The notes: generated from the sequence alone by a model not told the origin. A stretch of 64,000 bases of DNA from Lysobacter sp. GX 14042 (GCF_021390425.1 NZ_JAJUWY010000004.1:124001-188000); one strand, 5' to 3'; positions 18,048-29,132 are shown, counted from the first letter of the stretch. Numbers and translations are program-made.

Positions 18048-18811
18048 CGCGGCCCCGCCGGACGGTCGGCGGCCCCGGTGGACGGTACGCCGGCACGATC
18101 GAGCGGAAGTTCCAGGTTGGCGACCTGCAGCCCGAAGCGCGACCCGTCGGCGTCGCGATCGATCGCGTACGCGGTGACCGCGCAGTTGGGCACGTCGGCC
18201 CGGCGGTCGATCTCCAGGATCTCCGCCTCGTCCATGCACTCGAGCAGGTAACGGAAGCAGTTGACGATCACCTGGTGGGCCACGATCAGCACCCGCTCGC
18301 CGACGTAGTCGCGCCGCAGCACCTCGACCACGCTGCGCAGGCGCAGGATCACGTCGCACCAGCTCTCCCCGCCGGGTGCGCGGAAGTAGAACTTGCCGAC
18401 CCGGGCGCGCTGTTCGGCCAGCTCGGGAAACTTTGCCGCGATGCCCGTCGCGGTGTAGCCGTCGGTCACCCCGAACTCCTTCTCGCGCAGGCGCTCGTCA
18501 ACCAGCACCTCGTCCGGGTCGGTGCCCAGCGCGGCGGCGACCGCCTCCATGGTCTGCCGCGAACGCACGAACGGCGAGCTCATCAGCGTCGTCGGCCGCT
18601 CATCGGGCGGCAACGCGGCGAACCAGCGGGCGAGCGCGGCGGCCTGGGCGTGGCCGAGTTCCGACAACGGCGTGTCGGCGTCGCGGGTCTGCAGGTCGAT
18701 CAGGTGGGCGGCGGCCTGTTCGGCCTGGTCGCGGGCGACATTTCCCGCGCTCTGGCCATGACGGACGATCCAGAGCCGGGCGGGCCAGTCGGTGTGCTTG
18801 AGTCGGGCCAT
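18044..18811 (-). CDS. histidine phosphatase superfamily (phosphoglycerate mutase-like) protein
   Basis: The 255-residue protein has the RHG phosphohistidine motif LWIVRHGQSAGN near residue 20 and the other conserved pieces: SSPFVRSRQTMEAV, LREKEFG and the second catalytic His in VLIVAHQVIVNCF. The family covers phosphoglycerate mutases and broad phosphatases; GGESWCDVILRLRSVVE favours a phosphatase over a glycolytic mutase. The start at 18811 puts the RHG motif at the usual distance; another ATG at 18856 is possible. It is first in the operon with nnrD, yfcE and the small gene at 16356. Confidence 0.85.
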   Translation of the reverse strand: MARLKHTDWPARLWIVRHGQSAGNVARDQAEQAAAHLIDLQTRDADTPLSELGHAQAAALARWFAALPPDERPTTLMSSPFVRSRQTMEAVAAALGTDPDEVLVDERLREKEFGVTDGYTATGIAAKFPELAEQRARVGKFYFRAPGGESWCDVILRLRSVVEVLRRDYVGERVLIVAHQVIVNCFRYLLECMDEAEILEIDRRADVPNCAVTAYAIDRDADGSRFGLQVANLELPLDRAGVPSTGAADRPAGPR

Positions 18812-18955
18812 GCGGTTCAGGGTTGGTGCCGCCCCGTCAACGAGGCGCGAAGCCATAGCGCCCTGCGCCCCTGTTCATCGCCGCTGGCCGGCTGGCCGGC
18901 TTGCCGCCCTACACGGACGGCTTACGGGCGGCATGCGGAAATGACCCTACGAAGC

Positions 18956-18977
18956 GCCCGGCCGCTTCCGGCCGGGC
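18956..18977. repeat. inverted repeat upstream of the envelope-protein cluster
   Basis: GCCCGGCC and GGCCGGGC form a perfect 8-bp stem around a GCTTCC loop. A second short palindrome (GCCGCC...GGCGGC, 18985-19003) follows just before the AGGAGG of the gene at 19021. There is no T-run, so it may be a regulatory leader structure rather than a terminator. Confidence 0.35.
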
Positions 18978-19020
18978 CTACCCTGCCGCCGCCCCGCGGC
19001 GGCAATGACAGGAGGGCACC

Positions 19021-19527
19021 ATGACACCCACCACTACTCCCCCTCCCCCGGATCCGGGTGGCGGCCACGCTGCCGACCCGCCGTCCGCGGATCCCCACAC
19101 CGCCGGCGACCTCGGGCGCCAGGCCACCGCCGAGGGCAAGGCGAAAGCCGAGGAGCTGCGCGCGGACGCCGCGCACAAGGCCGAGACCGTCGCCGACAGC
19201 GTCGAGGCCGCGGCCCGCGAGCTGTCACACGGGGACATCGGGCACATGTCCGACTACGTCTCCGACATCGCCGGACAGTTGCGCGACGTCGCCGGCGACC
19301 TGCGCGAGAAGAGCGGCGACGAACTGCTGCGCGACGTGGGCCGGCTTGCACGCGAAAAGCCGGCGGTATTCCTTGCCGGTGCGGTCGCCATCGGTTTCGG
19401 CCTGGGCCGCTTCGCCCGGTCTTCCCAGCACCCGCACCACGGCGGGCGCGACCAGCTGCCGATCCCCGCCGACGAGGCAACCGTCGACCTGGCCGGCGGC
19501 AACACCCGAGGAGGTATCGGACCATGA
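19021..19527 (+). CDS. YqjD/ElaB-like membrane-anchored helical protein
   Basis: The 168-residue protein has a Pro/Thr-rich start, a long charged helix of Ala/Glu/Lys/Asp (GKAKAEELRADAAHKAETVA), and one membrane helix (KPAVFLAGAVAIGFGLGRFA) followed by a short His/Gly tail. This is the YqjD/ElaB/DUF883-like layout. E. coli relatives are inner-membrane proteins that associate with ribosomes in stationary phase; that role is not proven here. AGGAGG lies 6 bases before the ATG. Its stop overlaps the next start as ATGA, so it is first of a coupled cluster. Confidence 0.7.
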   Translation: MTPTTTPPPPDPGGGHAADPPSADPHTAGDLGRQATAEGKAKAEELRADAAHKAETVADSVEAAARELSHGDIGHMSDYVSDIAGQLRDVAGDLREKSGDELLRDVGRLAREKPAVFLAGAVAIGFGLGRFARSSQHPHHGGRDQLPIPADEATVDLAGGNTRGGIGP

Positions 19528-20015
19528 GCACCCAACCCGGCCGCGACGGCCGCATACATCCCGGGGCCGACGGCGGTGCCCGGTCCGCCGCCCACGCACC
19601 CTACTCGTCCGCTGCGCCGGGCGCGTACGAGGACGCGTCCGTCGGCGAGCTGCTCAAACAACTGGTGCGCGAGGGCAGCGCCCTGGTGACCAATGAGGTC
19701 GCACTGGCCAAGAGCGAAGCGCACGAGGCCATGGAGCAGACCCGCGAGGGGGCGCTGGCGGTTTCCGCCGGCGGTCTGGTGGCCTTTTCCGGCTTCATCG
19801 TGCTGCTGCTGGCCGCCGTTTACGGCCTGGGCACGGTCATGGCCCCGTGGGCGGCGGCGCTGATCGTCGGCGCCGTGGTCACCGTGGTCGGCGCGGTGAT
19901 GCTCGCGGCGGGCCGGAAGAAGTTCAGCGCCGGTTCGCTGCGTCCCGACCGCACCATGCGCTCGCTGCACAAGGACCGCGAAGCCATCCGGGGGAGCAGC
20001 CATGAATACCACTGA
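19524..20015 (+). CDS. YqjE-like (phage holin 3_6 superfamily) membrane protein
   Basis: The 163-residue protein has a conserved amphipathic stretch (SVGELLKQLVREGSALVTNE, VALAKSEAHEAM) and two adjacent membrane helices (AVSAGGLVAFSGFIVLLLAA; AAALIVGAVVTVVGAVMLAA). This is the YqjE/Phage_holin_3_6 pattern. Despite that family name there is no phage context. In proteobacteria yqjE sits beside yqjD, as here. Start 19524 overlaps the upstream stop (ATGA). It probably forms an inner-membrane complex with its neighbours. Confidence 0.75.
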   Translation: MSTQPGRDGRIHPGADGGARSAAHAPYSSAAPGAYEDASVGELLKQLVREGSALVTNEVALAKSEAHEAMEQTREGALAVSAGGLVAFSGFIVLLLAAVYGLGTVMAPWAAALIVGAVVTVVGAVMLAAGRKKFSAGSLRPDRTMRSLHKDREAIRGSSHEYH

Positions 20016-20727
20016 CACCAATCGCGCCCAGTCGCGCAAGGAACCCGAACAGCTCGAACGCGAGATCGACCGCCAGCGCGAGCACCTGACGGGCCTCATC
20101 GATGCACTGGAAGGGCGCCTGTCACCCGGCGAGATGATCAACAAGGTGGTCCAGGGCAGCAGGGACGGCGGCCGCGAGTTCGCCGGCAACCTGGCGCAGG
20201 CGGTACGCGACAACCCCACCGCCGCCCTGCTGACCGCCGCCGGCATGGCCTGGCTGTGGACCTCCCAGCGCCACCCGCCGGCCCCGCGCCGCGAGCCGGG
20301 GGAGCTGCGCCAGGGCCCGTCGGACACGGCGGACGGCGCGCGCGAGACCCTGGACGATGCGCGCGAGCGCCTGCAGGAGGCCGGCCATACCGCCAGCGAG
20401 AAGGCCCACGACGCCGCTGACTCGGTACGTCGTGGCGCCCACCGCGCCAGCGACGGCTTCCAGCGCATGCTGGACGACAACCCGATGGCCCTCGGTGCGA
20501 TCGGCATTGCGGTCGGTGCCCTGCTCGGCGGCCTGCTGCCGCCCACGCAGAAGGAGGACGAGTTGCTGGGCGCGACCCGCGACCGCGTGGCCGACCGCAC
20601 CCGCAAGGCCATGCACGAGGCCGGCGACCGGCTCGCCGAGGCGGGCCGCGAGGCGACCACGCCGCAGCAACATCCGGACAGCCACGATGCAACCGGGTCC
20701 CACACCAACGCCGACCGCTACCACTGA
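20002..20727 (+). CDS. DUF3618-domain protein with extended helical tail
   Basis: The 241-residue protein begins with the DUF3618 signature (LEREIDRQREHLTGLIDALE, GRLSPGEMINKVV) and a short hydrophobic segment (NPTAALLTAAGMAWLWTS). A long Ala/Arg/Glu/Asp helix region resembling LEA-like repeats follows (DGARETLDDARERLQEAGHT). A second hydrophobic Gly-rich segment (NPMALGAIGIAVGALLGGLL) comes next, then a helical tail. The two copies of a DNP-hydrophobic unit suggest internal duplication. The start lies 14 bases inside the preceding gene. Function unknown; probably an inner-membrane stress protein acting with the two genes before it. Confidence 0.75.
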   Translation: MNTTDTNRAQSRKEPEQLEREIDRQREHLTGLIDALEGRLSPGEMINKVVQGSRDGGREFAGNLAQAVRDNPTAALLTAAGMAWLWTSQRHPPAPRREPGELRQGPSDTADGARETLDDARERLQEAGHTASEKAHDAADSVRRGAHRASDGFQRMLDDNPMALGAIGIAVGALLGGLLPPTQKEDELLGATRDRVADRTRKAMHEAGDRLAEAGREATTPQQHPDSHDATGSHTNADRYH

Positions 20728-20770
20728 GCAGCGGCGGCCGGACCCGTCCCATAAAACAGGAGCACACGAC

Positions 20771-21283
20771 ATGGCAAATGACACCCGAGACCCCAACCGC
20801 GACCAGAACCGCGACCCGATCACCGGCGCTCCGGGCGCCCACCCGGTGGGCACCGGCGTCGGCGCGGCCGGCGGCGGCGTGGCCGGTGCCGCCATCGGCT
20901 CGGCTGCCGGCCCGGTGGGCACCGCGGTAGGGGCGGCGGTCGGCGCGATCGCCGGCGGACTGGCCGGCAAGGGCGTGGCCGAGCGCATCGACCCGACCGC
21001 GGAGAACCAGCACTGGGAGCAGAACTACCGCAGCGAGTCCTATGTGAAGCCGGACTACACCTACCAGGACTATGGCCCGGCGTACCGTACCGGCTACGAG
21101 TCCCGCGCGCGCTACGAGGGCCGCGACTTCGACGAGGTTGAATCCGACCTGCGCAATGACTACGAGACCCGCTACCGCGGCGACTCGCGGCTGGAATGGC
21201 AGGACGCCCGCGAAGCGACCCGCGCCGCCTGGCACCGCGTCGAACGCGCCATGCCGGGCGATGCCGACGGCGACGGCCGCTGA
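20771..21283 (+). CDS. glycine-zipper protein, paralogue A
   Basis: The 170-residue protein has a disordered polar start and a Gly/Ala-zipper hydrophobic segment of about 60 residues (GVGAAGGGVAGAAIGSAAGP, AVGAAVGAIAGGLAGKGVAE). An aromatic, charged C-terminal domain (YGPAYRTGYESRARYEGRDF, LEWQDAREATRAAWHRVE) follows. No signal peptide is visible. Such glycine zippers can insert in membranes. An ACAGGAG is 13 bases upstream. The C-terminal domain is repeated in the next gene. Function not known. Confidence 0.75.
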   Translation: MANDTRDPNRDQNRDPITGAPGAHPVGTGVGAAGGGVAGAAIGSAAGPVGTAVGAAVGAIAGGLAGKGVAERIDPTAENQHWEQNYRSESYVKPDYTYQDYGPAYRTGYESRARYEGRDFDEVESDLRNDYETRYRGDSRLEWQDAREATRAAWHRVERAMPGDADGDGR

Positions 21284-21308
21284 CCGGCACGGACGACGCA
21301 GCAGACCT

Positions 21309-21335
21309 GGCCCCGCCCCGGGCGGCGGGGCCTTT
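21309..21335 (+). terminator. GC-rich hairpin plus T-run between the two glycine-zipper genes
   Basis: GGCCCCGCC (21309-21317) and GGCGGGGCC (21324-21332) form a 9-bp stem followed by TTT. It could be a weak intrinsic terminator or an attenuator lowering expression of the gene at 21351, whose start is only 16 bases away. Confidence 0.45.
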
Positions 21336-21350
21336 GCGGAGGGCACGACC

Positions 21351-21812
21351 ATGGCTGACGAAAAGGACCGCGAACCCGCGGAGGAAAAGCGCGCCGGCAT
21401 CGGCGCCACTGCCGGCGCCGTGGGCGGAGGCGTGGTAGGCGCGGCACTCGGCTCGGTGGCCGGGCCGCCCGGCATGGTGTTCGGCGCCACGGTGGGCGCG
21501 GTTGCCGGCGGACTGGTCGGCGGCGGCGAGGGCGACGCCGCCCGGGCCGAAGAGGTCTACTGGCGCGAACACTACCGCCATGAGCCCTACGCCCGCAGCG
21601 ACTACGGCTACGACGACTACAGCCTGGCCTACCGCACCGGCTGGGAGGGCGCCGCCCGCCATCCCGGACGCAGCTACGACGAGGTCGAGGCCATGCTGCA
21701 GCAGGAGTACGAGCGCGGCCGCGGCGATTCGAAGCCGGGCTGGGAGGACGCCCGTCCGGCGACCCGCGCGGCATGGCAGCACGCGCAGCAGACCCGGCGC
21801 GATCGCCTATAA
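21351..21812 (+). CDS. glycine-zipper protein, paralogue B
   Basis: The 153-residue protein repeats the architecture of the gene before it: a short acidic start, a Gly-zipper (IGATAGAVGGGVVGAALGSV, GATVGAVAGGLVGGGEGD), then the aromatic/charged domain (YSLAYRTGWEGAARHPGRSY, WEDARPATRAAWQHAQ). The paired motifs YRTG(Y/W)E, (F/Y)DEVE and DAR.ATRAAW show tandem duplication. GGAGG lies 9 bases before the ATG. The stop codon TAA is part of a perfect TATAAT hexamer that probably drives the glycine riboswitch transcript. Function unknown. Confidence 0.75.
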   Translation: MADEKDREPAEEKRAGIGATAGAVGGGVVGAALGSVAGPPGMVFGATVGAVAGGLVGGGEGDAARAEEVYWREHYRHEPYARSDYGYDDYSLAYRTGWEGAARHPGRSYDEVEAMLQQEYERGRGDSKPGWEDARPATRAAWQHAQQTRRDRL

Positions 21813-21813
21813 T
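21808..21813 (+). promoter_or_regulatory. consensus -10 box (TATAAT) for the gcvP riboswitch transcript
   Basis: TATAAT overlaps the TAA stop of the glycine-zipper gene and lies 19 bases before the first aptamer. In this GC-rich context a perfect consensus hexamer is unusual. No good -35 is visible at the expected spacing. Confidence 0.55.
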
Positions 21814-21831
21814 CCGCGGGCTGCAACCCCC

Positions 21832-22004
21832 CGGTGGGAGAAGCGGGCCCGACCCGCTGCCGAAGGCGCAACGCCCGTAATCGCTCAGGCCCCAGCACCG
21901 CCGGGTGTGGACACTCTGGAGAGACCGGTTCACTCCGGCGCCGAAGGGGCATGAAGCGCATTCCTCCCCCGCGCTTTGAACTCTCAGGCAAAAGGACAGA
22001 GGGG
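21832..22004 (+). promoter_or_regulatory. tandem glycine riboswitch
   Basis: Two glycine aptamers in series are visible. The first has GGGAGA near 21836, GCCGAAGGCGCAA at 21859-21871 and GCTCAGGC near 21883. The linker CTCTGGAGAGACC is at 21914-21926. The second has GCCGAAGGGGCA at 21940-21951 and CTCTCAGGCAAAAGGACAGA at 21981-22000. These are the conserved cores of the gcvT-type RNA motif. A 7-bp hairpin GGCCTGC/GCAGGCC at 22012-22029 lies between it and the gcvP start and may be the expression platform. It has no T-run, so control may act on translation. Such switches usually turn on glycine cleavage when glycine is high. Confidence 0.93.
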
Positions 22005-22057
22005 CACCCCCGGCCTGCATCGGCAGGCCACGGCCCCGCCACGTCCAGAGTCCTGCC

Positions 22058-24997
<2,940 letters not shown>

Positions 24998-25003
24998 CGG
25001 CGC

Positions 25004-26122
25004 TCACGCCGGTTCGTCGTCGAGCAACGGAAGCTCGACGACGAACTCGGCGCCCTTGCCCGGCTCGCCGGTGCTGAAGGCACTCACCGAGCCACCGTGC
25101 AGCTCGGCCAGCTGGTGGACCATGCTCAGCCCCACGCCCAGGCCGCCGTAATGGCGATCGCTGCTGCTCGAACTCTGGGTGAACAGCTTGAACACGTGTT
25201 CCTGTTCGGCGGCCGGAATACCCGGGCCGTTGTCGGACACGCACAGCTGGGCGACACCGTCGCGGGCATTCAGGAGCAGTTTCATCCGGCCGCCTTCCGG
25301 GGTGAACTTGGCCGCGTTGCCGAGCAGGTTGTTGAGCACCTGGACCAGCCGGACCTTGTCGCCGTCGACCCTCACCGGCCCATCCGGCACGTCCACCTGC
25401 AGTACGTGCCGGCGTGCCTGGATGGCCGGCGTGACGGTCTCCACCGCATCCGACACCACCTCGCGCAGGTCCAGCGGCTCCCGCCGCAGGTGGACCTTGC
25501 CGCTGACGATCCGCCCCACGTCCAGCAGGTCGTCGACCAGCCGTGACAGGTGGCCGACCTGGCGATCGAGGATGTCCCGGGTCGCCCGCAGCGGAGCCGA
25601 CAGCTCCTGCATGCCCATGATCTGCACCGCGTTGGCGATCGGCGCCAGAGGGTTGCGCAACTCGTGGCCCAGCACAGCCAGGAACTGGTGGAGGTGGCGC
25701 TCCTGGCTCTCCAGCTTGCTGACCCGCCGGTGCGCAGTCATGTCGCGGGTGACCTTGCCGAAGCCGTAATGCCGCCCCTGCCCATCGAACAGCGCGGTGA
25801 TCACCACGCTGGCCCAGAACCGGCTGCCGTCCTTGCGCAGGCGCCAGCCTTCGTCCTCGAAACGGCCGTCGCGCAAGGCCATTTCCAGTTCCTGGGCGGG
25901 CCAGCCGCGGTCCACGTCCTCGGGGGTATAGAAGACCGAGAAGTGCCGGCCGATGATTTCCCCGGCGAGGTAGCCCTTGGTCAGCTGCGCGCCCAGGTTC
26001 CAGCTGGTGATGTGCCCCCGGGCGTCCAGCAGCAGGATCGCGTAGTCGCGGACGGACTCCACCAGCAGGCGGAAGTCCGCGTCGGCGATGGTGGCCGGCA
26101 GCGCCGCGGCCGCGGCATCCAT
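25004..26122 (-). CDS. PAS-domain sensor histidine kinase
   Basis: The 372-residue cytoplasmic kinase has a PAS domain (about 15-125: FRLLVESVRDYAILLLDARG, GRHFSVFYTPEDVDRGW). A dimerisation/H-box follows (FLAVLGHELRNPLAPIANAV), then a HATPase domain with N-box LLGNAAKFTPEGG, G1 DNGPGIP and G2 GGLGVGLSMVHQL. There is no receiver domain and no adjacent response regulator, so it is an orphan kinase. The PAS sequence resembles light/redox-type PAS modules of xanthomonads but no cofactor residue can be named. The ATG at 26122 is used; an in-frame TTG at 26152 would add 10 residues. It is convergent with gcvP, 6 bases apart. Confidence 0.88.
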   Translation of the reverse strand: MDAAAAALPATIADADFRLLVESVRDYAILLLDARGHITSWNLGAQLTKGYLAGEIIGRHFSVFYTPEDVDRGWPAQELEMALRDGRFEDEGWRLRKDGSRFWASVVITALFDGQGRHYGFGKVTRDMTAHRRVSKLESQERHLHQFLAVLGHELRNPLAPIANAVQIMGMQELSAPLRATRDILDRQVGHLSRLVDDLLDVGRIVSGKVHLRREPLDLREVVSDAVETVTPAIQARRHVLQVDVPDGPVRVDGDKVRLVQVLNNLLGNAAKFTPEGGRMKLLLNARDGVAQLCVSDNGPGIPAAEQEHVFKLFTQSSSSSDRHYGGLGVGLSMVHQLAELHGGSVSAFSTGEPGKGAEFVVELPLLDDEPA

Positions 26123-26258
26123 CCCGGACCCTGGAATCTCGGAAACGCTCAAGGTTCACCCGGCATGGCATTCATGACCGGCCAAGCTAACCCACGCGCG
26201 TATCCACGCCAAGTGGCCGGCCCGGTACCGCCTGAACAGGTCACGCGGCCGACCGGCC

Positions 26259-27629
26259 CTACCCGTGACCGACCGTCGCGGACGTGCGGCCGCAGGGCGC
26301 CAGTTCCCTCTCCAGCCGCCGGTAATACGGCAACAGCGCCGCTGCGCGCGCGACCACGAACACGATGAAGGCGGCCCAGAGCCCGTGGTTGCCGAAAAAC
26401 GTCGCCAGCGGCCACGCGGACAGCAGGAACACGGCCAGCGACAGCAGGCCGGCGTTGCGCATCTCGCGGGTCCGGGTGGCACCGATGAACACGCCGTCGA
26501 GCTGGAATGCCGCCACCGAGAGCAGCACGTACAGCCCGGTCCATGGCAGGTAGGTGACCGCGGTGGCCCTGACCTGTTCCAGCGAGGTCAGCGCGCCGAC
26601 CACCGGCGCGCCCAGCAGCCAGATACCCACGGCCAGCACCGCGGCAGTAACCAGTGCCAGCTCGCTGGACAGGCGCACCACGCGGCGGAACCGCGCCGGA
26701 TCGCGCGCGCCTGCCGCGCCACCGACCAGTGCTTCGGCGACGAAGGCGAAGCCGTCCAGGAAGAACGCGCTGAACGACACCAGCTGCAACAGGATGTGGT
26801 TGGCCGCCAGGGTCACGTCGCCGAAGCGGGCGCCCTGGTTGGCGAACCAGCCAAAGCCCAGCAGCAGGCACAAGGTGCGCACCATGATGTCGCCATTGGC
26901 CGAGAGCGTGCGGCGCAGCCGGGTGCGATCAGCGATGCGCGCCCAAGGGAGGAATGCGCCGGCATCGGAATGCCGCGCCCGCAGCGTCCGCCACAGCACC
27001 ACCGCCGCGACCAGGCAGGTGGCCCATTCGGCGATCGCCGTGCCCAGCCCGATGCCGCGGGCACCCATCCCCAGCGACCCGGCCAGCCAGATGTCCAGTC
27101 CGGCGTTGAGGCCGTTGAGCAGCAACTGCACCAGCAGCAGCGCGCGGCTGTGGCCCAGCCCGATCAACGCGCCACTGAAGGCGTACAGCGCCAGCGCCGC
27201 CGGGGCACCCCAGATGCGCGCGGCGAAGTACGCCTTCCCGACCGACTCCACGGGCGCGCTGGCGTCCATGAGCCCGAAATACGCCTGCACCAGCGGCCAC
27301 TGCAGCAGCAACAGCCCCAGCCCCAGCGCCACCCCCAGCAACACCGAACGGGCCAGCGTCGCCCGCACCTCGGCCTCGTCGCCGGCGCCCGCCGCCTGCG
27401 CGGTGAAGCCGGTGGTGGCCATGCGCAGGAAGCCGAAGCTCCAGTAGATGAAGTTGAACAGCAGCGCGCCCAGCGCCAGCGCCCCCAGGTCCACCGCGCT
27501 GCCGAAGTGGCCGATGACCGCGGTGTCCACCAGTCCCAGCGAGGGCACGGCGGCATTGGCGATGATGATCGGCCAGGCCTGCCGGGCGAGGGAGGCGCGG
27601 GTGGGCACCGGGGCGTGAGCGGCGGTCAT
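26259..27629 (-). CDS. MATE family efflux transporter, DinF subgroup
   Basis: The 456-residue protein has twelve predicted membrane helices in two related halves. MATE/DinF sequence features include QAWPIIIANAAVPSLGLVDT, AVIGHFGSAVDLGALALGAL and later GFAFVAEALVGGAAGARDP. MATE proteins export drugs or metabolites using H+ or Na+; the DinF group has been linked to oxidative and bile-salt stress. The first Met of the family-like region is at 27629. The downstream gene is the PAS kinase, 137 bases away. Confidence 0.88.
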   Translation of the reverse strand: MTAAHAPVPTRASLARQAWPIIIANAAVPSLGLVDTAVIGHFGSAVDLGALALGALLFNFIYWSFGFLRMATTGFTAQAAGAGDEAEVRATLARSVLLGVALGLGLLLLQWPLVQAYFGLMDASAPVESVGKAYFAARIWGAPAALALYAFSGALIGLGHSRALLLVQLLLNGLNAGLDIWLAGSLGMGARGIGLGTAIAEWATCLVAAVVLWRTLRARHSDAGAFLPWARIADRTRLRRTLSANGDIMVRTLCLLLGFGWFANQGARFGDVTLAANHILLQLVSFSAFFLDGFAFVAEALVGGAAGARDPARFRRVVRLSSELALVTAAVLAVGIWLLGAPVVGALTSLEQVRATAVTYLPWTGLYVLLSVAAFQLDGVFIGATRTREMRNAGLLSLAVFLLSAWPLATFFGNHGLWAAFIVFVVARAAALLPYYRRLERELAPCGRTSATVGHG

Positions 27630-27684
27630 GGCCCGGCATGATGCCGTGCCGGCGGGCGGCGGCGCCTGTGCCGGTCGGCCCGGC

Positions 27685-28782
27685 TCAGGCCGCGTCGCGG
27701 ATCGCCGCCGCGGCGCCCTCGCCCACCCGGTTGCGGCCGCCGCGCTTGGCCTCGTACAGCGATGCATCCGCGGCGATCATCCAGCGCCGCAGGGTGGTCG
27801 CCTCCGGCCCCGCGGCGGCCACGCCGAGGCTCACCGTGCAGCGCAGGCCCGGGGCGCCCGGCACCTCCAGGCTCTCGACTCCGCACCTGACCCGGTCGGC
27901 CAGCCGGATCGCTTCGGCCTCGCCCGCGGGCAGGACAATGGCGAACTCGTCGCCGCCATTGCGGCCGACCGGGTGGTCCCCGGCGCAACTGCGCAGGACG
28001 GCTGCCAGTCCGCGCAGCACGTCGTCGCCGGCGGCGTGGCCGTACTCGTCGTTGATCCGCTTGAAGTCATCCACGTCCACCACCACCAGGCTCGCTGGCG
28101 CCCCCCGCTCGTGCCAGTCATGCAGCAGGCGCTGCGCATCCTCCTCCCACTGGCGGCGGTTGCTCAGCCCGGTCAGCGGATCGGTGCTGCTCAGCTCGTC
28201 GAGCCGGATGTTCTGCCGGTGGACCCGGCGCACCAGGTAATAGGAGTGCAGGCTGACCACGATGGTGTGGATCAGCAGGATCGGCATGCAGGCGATGATC
28301 ACCGCCATGTCGGTGCGTGGCTGGAACGCGAAGCCGCCCAGCACCGCCCCCAGCAGCACCGCCCCGAGCATCCAGGGCATGGAGCGCCGCCACAGCCCGC
28401 GTATGCCGGTGTTGATCTTGTCGACCGTCGCCAGGGTCAACAGCAGGGCGCCGGGCAGCAGGTTGAAGTGCATCAGCGACACCCACAGCCCGGCGATCGC
28501 CGAGTCGACCACCAGGTTGTGCTTCTCGGTGGCATACGGATCGGCGCTGGTGCGCGAACGCAGCAGGGCCAGGTGCGGCCACAGGAGCGAGCTCAGCACC
28601 AGCAGCGCCCACAGCGGCCAGCCTGCCGCCTGCTGCTGGAGCACGACCCCGACGGGCAGGCCCGACAGTCCCATGCCCAGGATCCGCAACGGGTAGACCC
28701 GGCGCGGAAATGCCAGCCGGTGCCGCGCGCGCGCGGACACGCCCGGACGGCCCGGATCGCCCGAACCTGCTTGCTGTCGCAC
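27685..28782 (-). CDS. MASE2-GGDEF diguanylate cyclase
   Basis: The 365-residue protein has an N-terminal MASE2-type membrane sensor (about 30-190: YPLRILGMGLSGLPVGVVLQ, several helices). A GGDEF domain follows (DPLTGLSNRRQWEEDAQRL, VDVDDFKRINDEYGHAAGDD, GRNGGDEF). The intact GGDEF and the metal/phosphate residues predict synthesis of c-di-GMP, as in AdrA/DgcC. The usual inhibitory RxxD site before GGDEF reads CAGD, so product inhibition may be lost. The start at 28782 gives a 30-residue basic lead before the first helix; internal starts are possible. The signal sensed is unknown. Confidence 0.88.
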   Translation of the reverse strand: MRQQAGSGDPGRPGVSARARHRLAFPRRVYPLRILGMGLSGLPVGVVLQQQAAGWPLWALLVLSSLLWPHLALLRSRTSADPYATEKHNLVVDSAIAGLWVSLMHFNLLPGALLLTLATVDKINTGIRGLWRRSMPWMLGAVLLGAVLGGFAFQPRTDMAVIIACMPILLIHTIVVSLHSYYLVRRVHRQNIRLDELSSTDPLTGLSNRRQWEEDAQRLLHDWHERGAPASLVVVDVDDFKRINDEYGHAAGDDVLRGLAAVLRSCAGDHPVGRNGGDEFAIVLPAGEAEAIRLADRVRCGVESLEVPGAPGLRCTVSLGVAAAGPEATTLRRWMIAADASLYEAKRGGRNRVGEGAAAAIRDAA

Positions 28783-28911
28783 GTCTCCTCCCCCACCCCG
28801 GGAACGAATGCCAGTGCAAACGCGGGAAGCGGGGGAAAGCGGACGCCACAGGCAAGCGCATCCGCCGGACCGGGTCGCGACCGGCCGCGCACACCGCGGC
28901 CGGAACAGGCA

Positions 28912-29076
28912 TCAGCCTCCGGCGAGGCCGCCACCCATGCGGCCGGGGAGCGCCTCGTCGTCTTCGACCGCCTCGGGGTCGTCCAGATCGCCGACCTCGC
29001 GGTCCATGCCGGCCTTGGGGTCGGGCGGGGTGGTCGGGGCTTCCGGCGGGTTCTTCCGGTCCTGATGGTTGGCCAT
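28912..29076 (-). CDS. 54-residue acidic, proline-rich small protein
   Basis: This short frame (MANHQDRKNPPEAPTTPPDP...DLDDPEAVEDDEALPGRM, ending GGGLAGG) has a strong GGAGG 8 bases before the ATG, good evidence of translation. It is hydrophilic, rich in Pro, Asp and Glu, and lacks a signal or membrane helix. I do not recognise a family. It lies between the diguanylate cyclase gene and the SDR gene on the same strand. Confidence 0.6.
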   Translation of the reverse strand: MANHQDRKNPPEAPTTPPDPKAGMDREVGDLDDPEAVEDDEALPGRMGGGLAGG

Positions 29077-29132
29077 GCGCATGTCCTCCAGTGGGAAGCA
29101 CGACGGTAGGGCGCCGGGGGTGAACGCCCGGC

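Noticed and set aside
19524-20015. Possible prophage remnant because of holin-family similarity
   Set aside because: It is the chromosomal YqjE-type gene in its usual neighbourhood; no other phage gene, integrase or att repeat nearby.
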